A DNA stretch of 64,000 bases. Source: Pseudomonadota bacterium. GTDB lineage: Bacteria; Chloroflexota; UBA6077; JAJPHF01. Below are positions 54,150 through 61,391 of the stretch, piece by piece. The position numbers were made by a program, and so were the translations under genes. The stretch lies in contig JAJPHF010000016.1 of the NCBI GenBank assembly GCA_021325365.1, positions 1 to 64,000 of the forward strand. Reading direction: 5' to 3'. Under the pieces are notes generated by a model, which was given only the letters and a program-made list of their open reading frames with translations, had not been told where the DNA came from and searched no databases. Every line of letters starts with the position of its first letter. Within the stretch, counting starts at the first letter, position 1.

Positions 54150-55685
54150 GTGGCGAGCCGCCCCGCGGCGCCGCGGACAGGCGGGCAGGCGACGACGGTG
54201 ATCACTGCTCCCGCGCCAACGTTCCGAGCGCGCTGCCGGTACTGGGCGCTAGCGGTCCTGCTGCTCTTGGGCCTTGTCGGCTGGCTGCCGGCGCGCCCCG
54301 CGCTCGCGCAGCAGGCCGGCGCGGTCCCCGACGACGCGTGGCAGCGCCGCGACACCACCTACTTCACCATCTACTACACGGCGGCGGACCGCGATGCCCT
54401 CGAGCGGTACGCCACCGTGGTGGACAGCCTCTACGAGTACGTGGCGGCCGCGTTCGACCACGGGCCGACGCCACCCGTGCCCCTGCGGCTCTATCCGACC
54501 ACCCGAGCCTACGCGAGCGTGAACCCCATCGCGCGCTACGTCGAGGGCGTGATCGCTCACACGGATACCCACGCGGGCGAGATCGGAATCGCCGTGGACC
54601 GCGTGGACCGCGCCGGCGCCGAGACGCTCCGCGACACGGTGCGCCACGAGCTGATGCACCTCACGCTGACGGAGCTGACCGCCGACCGCCTGCCGATCGG
54701 CTTTCAGGAGGGGATCGCGCAGTACGCCGAGAAGGAGGCCACCGACCGGCGCCGACTGGCAGAGAGCCTGCGGACCGCCGAACGCCAGGGGCAGCTGCTG
54801 AGCTGGGAGGACTTGAACGATCAGCCCCGCTTCCTGCGCCGCATGAACGTCGGCTATCCCGAGGCGCTTAGCATGATGACGTTCCTCGTGGACCGCCACG
54901 GCCTGGGCACGCTGAAGCGGTTCCTGCTGGAGCTGGGACGCCGGGACGAGCCATACGATCAGGCCCTGGCCGCAGTCTACGGCGAGCCCGCGGCCGCGCT
55001 GGAGACGGAGTGGCGCGAGTACTTGCCGACGTACTACGCCAGCGGCTGGGAGAGCAACCAGCTGCGCACGCTCGACCTGGCGGATGCGAAGGAGCGCTTC
55101 GCGGCCGGCGACTATGCGGCGGCGCAGCCGCTGTTCGAGCAGGCGCAGCGACTACACACCGAGCTGGAGCAGCCGGCGCGCGCCGCGGAGGCGGCAGGCT
55201 ACCTCGGGCGCGTCGCCGTGGCGCTCGAGGCCGCGGACCTCGCCCAGCAGGGCCGCGCGCAGCTGGCGGAGCGCGACTACAGCGGCGCGCGCGCGCTGCT
55301 GGCAGCGGCCGAGCAACGCTACGATCAAGCCGGCGACGCCGCTCGGCGCGCGGCCCTGGCGGAGCCGCTGGCGCAGGCTGAGAACGGCGCGACCGCCGGC
55401 GAGCAGCTCGCGGCGGCCGAGGCGCTCGTGGCCGGTTGGCGTTATCCGGAGGGTCGGGCGCGGTCGGCCGAGGCCGCGGCCCTCTACCAGACGATCGGCG
55501 ACGAGGACGGCGTGCAGCGCGCGCAAGCAGTCCGCGCGGAGGCCGACAACCGGCAGGGTCGGCTGGCACTGCTCCTGCTGAGCGCGGGTGCGGTCGCCCT
55601 GGTCGGCCTAGTGTTGCGGCCGCGGCGCGCGCCGCGGCCGGGTGCGCCGCCCACGCAGCGCGCCGACGAGGGCTTCGCACTGTGA
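54150..55685 (+). CDS. Secreted/membrane peptidase MA-family metalloprotease with C-terminal TPR-like helices
   Basis: 511 aa. A signal peptide or anchor (YWALAVLLLLGLVGWLPARP, about 31-50) precedes a gluzincin-type catalytic domain: HELMH (166-170) with third ligand Glu187 in GFQEGIAQY, as in the peptidase MA/M61-like group. The second half (300-480) is alternating Ala-rich helices with TPR-like spacing (AAQPLFEQAQRLHTELEQPA; GARALLAAAEQRYDQAGDAA), then a C-terminal membrane helix (ALLLLSAGAVALVGLVL, about 470-487). The start codon is uncertain (GTG at 54150 or 54198). A TATAAT at 54088 lacks a good -35. It lies immediately before the MoxR operon and may act with it. Confidence 0.8.
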   Translation: MASRPAAPRTGGQATTVITAPAPTFRARCRYWALAVLLLLGLVGWLPARPALAQQAGAVPDDAWQRRDTTYFTIYYTAADRDALERYATVVDSLYEYVAAAFDHGPTPPVPLRLYPTTRAYASVNPIARYVEGVIAHTDTHAGEIGIAVDRVDRAGAETLRDTVRHELMHLTLTELTADRLPIGFQEGIAQYAEKEATDRRRLAESLRTAERQGQLLSWEDLNDQPRFLRRMNVGYPEALSMMTFLVDRHGLGTLKRFLLELGRRDEPYDQALAAVYGEPAAALETEWREYLPTYYASGWESNQLRTLDLADAKERFAAGDYAAAQPLFEQAQRLHTELEQPARAAEAAGYLGRVAVALEAADLAQQGRAQLAERDYSGARALLAAAEQRYDQAGDAARRAALAEPLAQAENGATAGEQLAAAEALVAGWRYPEGRARSAEAAALYQTIGDEDGVQRAQAVRAEADNRQGRLALLLLSAGAVALVGLVLRPRRAPRPGAPPTQRADEGFAL

Positions 55686-55841
55686 TTGCGCGCCGCGCGT
55701 CGCCTGGCCGCGGGGCGAAGCAGGCGTCCGCTCCCGCGAGCGACAGCAGGGGCGCGGCGCGGGTCTGTATCCCACGGGAGTAATAGTAGAAGCCCGGACT
55801 TCACCCCCGACGGGGGCGCGGGCTGGATGCGCGGGAGGACC

Positions 55842-57365
55842 ATGCAAGCGAGCTGGCGCGGCGCGCGGGGCGGAACGGAGATCGAGGCGCTGCTGGAGCC
55901 GCTGCGACGCCGGCTGTGGTGGCAGAGCGGCGCGCAGCTCGTGCTACGGGCGCTGTGCCTGGTGCTCGGGGCGGTGCTCGCGAGCGCCACGCTCGCAGTG
56001 CTCGGGCTGGCGCCGCTGCCGGACGGCCGGGTGGCGCTCGCCGCAGCCGGGCTGGTACTGGCCGCCGCGGTCGTCGCGCTGCTGCGGCCGCCGAGCTTGC
56101 TGGCCGCGGCGCGCAGCGTGGACCGCAGCGCGGGCCTCGCCGAGCGCGTGGGGACGGCCGTCGAGCTAGCCACGACTGGCGCCCCGGGGCCTACCGCGGT
56201 CGTGCAGATCGCCGACGCCGCGGCGCGCGTGCGCGCGCTGCCGCGCGCCCAGCTCGTACCGCTCACGGGCACGCGGCACTACGCGGTGTTGGCCCTGGGC
56301 CTGGCCCTGCTGACTGCCGGCATGATGTTGCTGGCCGGGCTGGGCGAGGGCGTGCCGGGAGGACTCGTGCCGCTGCGCCAGCTGCTGGAGGCGGCCGCGA
56401 GCAAGTTTAGCCCCGCGCACGACGAGAACCACGCGGTGGCGAACACTCAGAACGAGGTCGACGCCCGGCTGGCGCCCCTGATGCAACAGGTCGACGCCCT
56501 GCGCGGCAACGAGGCGGGGCTGAGCCCGGAGGAGGCGGCGGCCCAGCGCGCCGCCGCCGCGCAGCAGCTGGCCGACCTCGCCGCCGCGTCGCGCGCCCAG
56601 CAGCAGGCGCTGTCGGAGCTGGCGCGCGCGCTCCAGGGCACCGCGGCGGGGCGCGAGGTGGCCGACAACCTCATGCAGGGCGACTACCAGCGCGCCGCCG
56701 AGGCCCTGAAGGCGCTGGGCCGCGAGAGCGACCAGCTCTCGCCGGCCGGGCGGCGCCAGCTCGCCGACGCGCTGCGCCAGGCGCAGGCGGGCCTGCGGCC
56801 GCTCAGCCCGGAGCTGGCGGACCGCGCGCAGCGCGCCTCGCAGGCGCTGAACGGCCGCGACTACCGCCGCACCGAGCAGTCGCTGGGCGACCTCGCCGAT
56901 GCGGTGGCGGAGGCGGGCCGGAACGTGGTGCCCCAGGGCGATCTCGGGATGCTCGGCGAGGCGCTGGCCCAACAGGGCGCGGACGTCGACGCGGCGCTCG
57001 CCGCGCTGGGCAGCGATGGCACGCCGAGCGCGGGACAGACGCAGGGCCAGAGCAACTCGCCCGCTGGCAGCAGCGCCCCGGGCACGCAGCCGGGCGCCGC
57101 GAACAGCGGCAATGCCGAGCGCCTGGGCGCGCCCGGCGCCCCCGTCCCGCTCGACAACCTGCCGAGCATGGACGGCGCTCCCAGCGCCCAGCCGCCCGAT
57201 CCCGACCGGCCCAGCGTGCTGGCGCCGGTCAGCATCGGCGCGACCAGCGACGGCGGGCCGGCTGCGGCCAGCGGCCCGCTCACGGCGACGGGCGAGACGG
57301 CCCCCGTGCCCACCGAGCGTCGCGAGGTGGTGCGCGGTTACTTTGGCAACGAAGGCGGCCGGTGA
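55842..57365 (+). CDS. Membrane protein of the MoxR/DUF58/VWA operon (DUF4175-like)
   Basis: 507 aa. Two N-terminal membrane helices (about 30-50 and 60-80) and a third near 145-165 are followed by a long extracytoplasmic, Ala/Gln-rich helical region (180-400: NEVDARLAPLMQQVDALRGN, AEALKALGRESDQLSPAGRR, DYRRTEQSLGDLADAVAEAG) and a disordered Ser/Pro/Gly tail ending in VRGYFGNEGGR. The arrangement matches the large membrane component (DUF4175-like) often encoded with MoxR, DUF58 and VWA proteins. The ATG has GGGAGG upstream. The stop overlaps the MoxR start (GTGA), so all are coupled. Confidence 0.75.
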   Translation: MQASWRGARGGTEIEALLEPLRRRLWWQSGAQLVLRALCLVLGAVLASATLAVLGLAPLPDGRVALAAAGLVLAAAVVALLRPPSLLAAARSVDRSAGLAERVGTAVELATTGAPGPTAVVQIADAAARVRALPRAQLVPLTGTRHYAVLALGLALLTAGMMLLAGLGEGVPGGLVPLRQLLEAAASKFSPAHDENHAVANTQNEVDARLAPLMQQVDALRGNEAGLSPEEAAAQRAAAAQQLADLAAASRAQQQALSELARALQGTAAGREVADNLMQGDYQRAAEALKALGRESDQLSPAGRRQLADALRQAQAGLRPLSPELADRAQRASQALNGRDYRRTEQSLGDLADAVAEAGRNVVPQGDLGMLGEALAQQGADVDAALAALGSDGTPSAGQTQGQSNSPAGSSAPGTQPGAANSGNAERLGAPGAPVPLDNLPSMDGAPSAQPPDPDRPSVLAPVSIGATSDGGPAAASGPLTATGETAPVPTERREVVRGYFGNEGGR

Positions 57366-58576
57366 ACGGGGGCCAGGGTCCGAGGGCCAGGAGCCAGGGG
57401 GCGGCGCGGGGGCCGGCGCCTCCGGCGCCCGCGCTGGTGGACGCGCCCGCCGTGGCCGCGTCGCTCGAGGCCGCCCTGCGCCAGGCGCTGGTGGGCCAGC
57501 CCGGCGCCGTGCGCGGGGTGCTCCTGGCGCTGCTGGCCGGGGGCCACGTCCTGCTGGAGGGGCCGCCGGGGCTGGGCAAGACGCTGCTGGTGCGCACGCT
57601 GGCCGACTTGCTGGCGCTCGACTTCCGGCGCATCGCCTTCACGCCCGACCTGATGCCAGCGGACCTGCTGGGCACGCAGGTGCTCGGCGCCCGCGGCGCC
57701 TTCGAGTTCCTGCCCGGCCCGGTGTTCGCCAACCTCGTGCTGGCCGACGAGATCAACCGCGCCACGCCGCGCACCCAATCGGCGCTCCTCGAAGCCATGC
57801 AGGAGCGCACGGTCACCGTGGGCGGTCGCTCGCGCCCGCTGCCCAACCCATTCTTTGTCCTCGCGACCGAGAGCGCCGCCGACGGCGAGGGCCTGTACGC
57901 GCTACCCGAGGCACAGCTCGATCGCTTCCTCGTGCAGCTGCGCCTCCGGCTGCCCGGGCCGGACGCGCTGCGGACCATTGCAGCGATGACGTCGCCCTCA
58001 CCCCCGGCCCCTCTCCCAGGGGGAGAGGGGAGAGAGCTTCTCCCCTCTCGCCCCCCGGGCGAGGGCCGGCGGGCGGGCAGTATTCCCCCTCTCTCTCTCA
58101 GCGAGGGGCGGGGAGAGGGCGGCCGCCCGCTGCTCGACGGGACGGGGCTGCTCGCGCTGCAGCAGCACGTCGCTAGCTTGCCCGTGGCGAGCTACGTGCG
58201 CGACTACGCGGTGCGGCTGGCCCTCGCCACACGGCCGGACCAGCCGAGCGCGCCGGACGCCGTGCGCCGCTACGTGCGCTATGGCGCCAGCCCGCGCGCG
58301 CTCCAGGCGCTCGAGGCCGCGGCGCGGGCGCACGCGCTGCTGGAAGGGCGCTTCAACGTAGCCTTCGGCGACGTGCGGCGCGTGGCGCCCGCGGTGCTGC
58401 GCCACCGCCTGCGCTTGAACGTCGAGGCCGACGTGCGCGCCGTGGACGCCGAGAGCGTGGTGGCGGCCGTGCTCGCCGCCGTGCCGGAGGCCAGTCCGCG
58501 CCGGCTCGCTGTCGGCGAGCTGCCGTGGGCGCGCTTGCCGGCGCTGGTCGACCGCTGGCGCGGGAGGCTCGCGTGA
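57362..58576 (+). CDS. MoxR-family AAA+ ATPase with a repeat-derived insertion
   Basis: A 404-aa MoxR/RavA-type ATPase that remodels or matures proteins together with VWA partners. Walker A GPPGLGKT (about 68-75), Walker B NLVLADEINR with LLEAMQERTVTV, sensor region VLATE, and the LPEAQLDRF arginine-finger segment are present. Between RTIAAM and LLDGTGLLALQQHV there are about 47 extra residues (210-257), Pro/Gly/Ser-rich, coded by a CCCCTCTCCC-type intergenic repeat. The N-terminus also has an unusual Gly/Arg/Ala-rich 30-residue stretch. The GTG start overlaps the previous stop (GTGA) and its own stop overlaps DUF58. Confidence 0.9.
   Translation: MNGGQGPRARSQGAARGPAPPAPALVDAPAVAASLEAALRQALVGQPGAVRGVLLALLAGGHVLLEGPPGLGKTLLVRTLADLLALDFRRIAFTPDLMPADLLGTQVLGARGAFEFLPGPVFANLVLADEINRATPRTQSALLEAMQERTVTVGGRSRPLPNPFFVLATESAADGEGLYALPEAQLDRFLVQLRLRLPGPDALRTIAAMTSPSPPAPLPGGEGRELLPSRPPGEGRRAGSIPPLSLSEGRGEGGRPLLDGTGLLALQQHVASLPVASYVRDYAVRLALATRPDQPSAPDAVRRYVRYGASPRALQALEAAARAHALLEGRFNVAFGDVRRVAPAVLRHRLRLNVEADVRAVDAESVVAAVLAAVPEASPRRLAVGELPWARLPALVDRWRGRLA
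57988..58130. repeat. Repeat element inserted in frame within the MoxR gene
   Basis: It contains cccggcccctctcccagggg and the complementary gagaggggagag (57998-58035), a second pair around 58039-58100, and a ggcgggcagtattcc unit (58071-58085) of the CAGTAT family. It is open in the coding frame and lies where MoxR homologues have a short loop. A close relative sits between genes at 15309-15346. Confidence 0.65.
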
Positions 58577-59571
58577 GGCTGCCGGTTGGGCTGCGGCGGG
58601 CGCGCGACGGCGCGGGCGGCGCCCTCGTGACCCGGGCCGCCGCGCGGCTGCGCCCGTCGCTCGGGCTGCGCCCGGCCGCGGCGCCCCGCACGCTGGTGGC
58701 CGACGAGGCGTTCCTGCGCCGCCTGGAGCGGCTGGCTCTGGCGCTGCAGCGCCCGCCCACGACCGGCCTCGCGGGCGACCACCGCAGCCGCCGCAAGAAC
58801 GACGCGCCGGAGTTCGCCGACTACCGTACCTACTCGCCGGGCGACGACTTCCGCCGCATCGACTGGAAGGCGTACGGCCGCCTGGGCGCGCTGTACTACC
58901 GGCTGGGCGAGGCGCAAGAAGACCTGGCTCTGCACCTGCTGATCGACACGAGCGCGTCGATGGACTACGGCACGCCGAACAAGCTGGACTACGCGCGTCA
59001 GCTGGCCGCCGCGCTCGGCTACCTGGCGCTGGCGCGGCTGGACGCCGTCGGGGCTGGGGCGCTCGCGCCGCGCACGCCGTCGCTGCCCGTGCTGCGCGGC
59101 AAGGCGCAGGCCGGGCGCCTGTTCGCGTACCTGGACGGGCTGGGCGCGCGAAACGGCTCGGGGGCCGCGGCGCCGCTGCTGGAGAGCGTGCGCGCGTACC
59201 GGCGCGGCACGCCGCGGGGCGTCGCCGTGCTGCTCACCGACGGCTTCTTCCCCGACGAGCACGCGGCCGGCCTGGGCGAGCTGCTGCAGGCCGGCTTCCA
59301 GCCGGTGCTGCTCCACCTGCTAAGCCCGCAGGAGCTAGCGCCCGAGATGGCTGGCGACCTCGAGCTGATCGACGTCGAGACGGGCGAGCCGGTGCCGGCC
59401 AGCCTCTCCCCGGAGACGCTGGCCCGCTACGGCGAGCGGCTTACGACCTGGTGCGGCGAGATGGAGCGCTACTGCGCCGCGCGTCGCATCCCTTACGTCC
59501 GCCTGAGCACCGCGCTGCCGCTGGAGGAAGCCGTGCTGGGCGAGCTGCGCCGGCGGGGGTTGCTGGAGTGA
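58573..59571 (+). CDS. DUF58 domain protein
   Basis: 332 aa. The DUF58 motif (about 65-105) includes GDHRSRRKND, FADYRTYSPGDDFRRIDWKA and YGRLGALYYR. It is followed by a degenerate VWA-like domain (LLIDTSASMDYG with D-x-S-x-S). DUF58 proteins are cytosolic or membrane-associated partners of MoxR. The GTG start overlaps the MoxR stop (GTGA) and the stop overlaps the next gene (GTGA). The N-terminal 40 residues are Arg/Ala-rich with no helix. Tight coupling implies a fixed protein ratio. Confidence 0.92.
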   Translation: MRLPVGLRRARDGAGGALVTRAAARLRPSLGLRPAAAPRTLVADEAFLRRLERLALALQRPPTTGLAGDHRSRRKNDAPEFADYRTYSPGDDFRRIDWKAYGRLGALYYRLGEAQEDLALHLLIDTSASMDYGTPNKLDYARQLAAALGYLALARLDAVGAGALAPRTPSLPVLRGKAQAGRLFAYLDGLGARNGSGAAAPLLESVRAYRRGTPRGVAVLLTDGFFPDEHAAGLGELLQAGFQPVLLHLLSPQELAPEMAGDLELIDVETGEPVPASLSPETLARYGERLTTWCGEMERYCAARRIPYVRLSTALPLEEAVLGELRRRGLLE

Positions 59572-61391
59572 CACTGGAGCATCCGGGCGCGCTGTGGTGG
59601 CTGCTGCTCGCGCTCGTGATCCTGCTGCTGTACATCCTGCGCACGCAGCGGCGGCGCGTGCCGGTCGCGAGCGTGCGGCTCTGGCGGGGCCTGAGCGAGG
59701 AGCTGGAGGCCCGCCGCAACTGGCGACCGCCGCGCTGGACGTGGCTGCTGGCGCTCCAGCTCGCATTCGTCGGCGTGGTCGCGCTCGCGCTGGCGGGCCC
59801 GGTGCTGCTGCGGCCGCCCGGCGGGCGGCACCTGGTCGTCGTGCTCGACGCCTCGGCCAGCATGGGCGCGACCGACGTGGCGCCGAGCCGGTTTGGCGAG
59901 GCGCAGCGGCTGGCGGCCGAGCGCGTGGCCGCGCTGACGCCGGCCGACCGCGTGACCGTCATCCGCGCCGGCGCGGAGCCCCGCTCCCTGGCCTGGGCCG
60001 CATCGGCGGAGGCGGGTCGCGCGGCGATCGACGGGGCGGCGCCGGGCGATGCGCCCGGCGCGCTCGACAGCGCGCTGGCGCTGGCGGCGGCGGCGACCGA
60101 GGAGCCCGCGGGCCGCGGCGAGATCGTCGTGCTCTCCGATGGCGCCTTCCCCCCGCCCGCGTTCCCGAGCGCGCTCGGGGCGCCGGTTGAGTTCGTGCCC
60201 ATCGGCCGCGGCGACCAGAACGTGGCGGTGGCCGCCCTGGCGCTGCGCCGCCCGCCCAACGGCGGCCCGACGGTCGGCTACGCGCGGGTGACCAACTTTG
60301 GCCGCGCGTCCGCCACCGTGCCGGCGCGCTTGACGGCAGACGGCCTGCCGGTCGAGACGCGCAACCTGGAGCTGGGGGCGGGCGCCAGCGAGGAGCTGAC
60401 CTTCACCCTGCCGCCCGGCACGCGCACCGTCGCGCTGCAGCTCGAGACGCACGACCTGCTCGCCACGGACGACCGCGCCGAGGCCCGCGCGCCCGGGGCC
60501 GGCGACCGCCCCGTGACGCTCGTCTCCGCGCAGCCCGACGTGCTGGCGCGGGCGCTGCGCGCGCTGCCGGGCGTGCGCGTGACGACCGTGGCGCCCGACG
60601 ATTACGCGGGCGCGACCCTGGCGCCGCTGGTGGTATTCGACGGCTTCCTGCCCCGCGCGCTGCCCGCGGCCGACGCGATCGTCGTGAACCCGCCCGCCGG
60701 CGGCGCGCTGGACGTGCGCGGCACGACCGAGAACCCGGCAGGGGTGGACTACGACCCGACGAATCCCCTCTTGACGGCCATCGACCCGGCGGCGTTCCAG
60801 CTCGGCCGGCAGGTAACGCTTCAACCGCCCGACTGGGCCGTGCCGGTCGTCTGGACGGACGACGGGCCAGCCGTGCTGGAGGGCGCGGTAGACGGTCGGC
60901 GCGTGGTCGTACTCGCCTTCGACCCGCGCGCCTCGAACCTGCCGCGGCTGCGCGCCTTCCCGCTGCTGCTGGCCAACGCGCTCGACCGGCTCGGCTGGGG
61001 CGACCGCGAGGGGACGGTGCAGGCCGGCCAGGCGGTGCGCCTGCCGCCGAACGCCAGCGGCCAGGTGGTCAATGGCCCCGCGGGCGCCGAGCGCGTGCCG
61101 GCCGGCGTGGACGCCTACGCGGACACCGAGCGGGTCGGCCGCTACACCGTCGCGAGCGGAGACCCCAAGACCGGCGCCGCGTCGCCCGACGCGGCGCCAC
61201 TGGCCGAGTTCCGCGTGAGCCTGCTGGCGCCGGCCAAGTCAGACATCCGGCCGCGGGCGCAGACCATGCCGGCGCCGACCGGGTCCCCGGACCCGCGGCC
61301 GGCCCCGGCGCTGGCGCTCGCGGGCCTCCTCCTGCTGGGCGCCGTCGCGCTCTCCACGGCCGAGTGGTGGTGGTGGGGAAAGGGTAACTGA
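59568..61391 (+). CDS. BatA-type membrane VWA protein
   Basis: 607 aa. It starts with the BatA N-terminal helix pair (EHPGALWWLLLALVILLLYI, about 4-23; a second near 56-76), then a VWA domain whose MIDAS-like motif DASASM (D-x-S-x-S, about residue 92) is intact, and an extracytoplasmic region (200-565) of Ig-like and glutamine-amidotransferase-like folds (LLLANALDRLGWGDRE). A final membrane helix (PALALAGLLLLGAVALSTAE) ends the protein. The GTG start overlaps the DUF58 stop. BatA proteins work with MoxR in envelope stress or protein maturation. It shares one base with the next start (TGATG). Confidence 0.88.
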   Translation: MTLEHPGALWWLLLALVILLLYILRTQRRRVPVASVRLWRGLSEELEARRNWRPPRWTWLLALQLAFVGVVALALAGPVLLRPPGGRHLVVVLDASASMGATDVAPSRFGEAQRLAAERVAALTPADRVTVIRAGAEPRSLAWAASAEAGRAAIDGAAPGDAPGALDSALALAAAATEEPAGRGEIVVLSDGAFPPPAFPSALGAPVEFVPIGRGDQNVAVAALALRRPPNGGPTVGYARVTNFGRASATVPARLTADGLPVETRNLELGAGASEELTFTLPPGTRTVALQLETHDLLATDDRAEARAPGAGDRPVTLVSAQPDVLARALRALPGVRVTTVAPDDYAGATLAPLVVFDGFLPRALPAADAIVVNPPAGGALDVRGTTENPAGVDYDPTNPLLTAIDPAAFQLGRQVTLQPPDWAVPVVWTDDGPAVLEGAVDGRRVVVLAFDPRASNLPRLRAFPLLLANALDRLGWGDREGTVQAGQAVRLPPNASGQVVNGPAGAERVPAGVDAYADTERVGRYTVASGDPKTGAASPDAAPLAEFRVSLLAPAKSDIRPRAQTMPAPTGSPDPRPAPALALAGLLLLGAVALSTAEWWWWGKGN

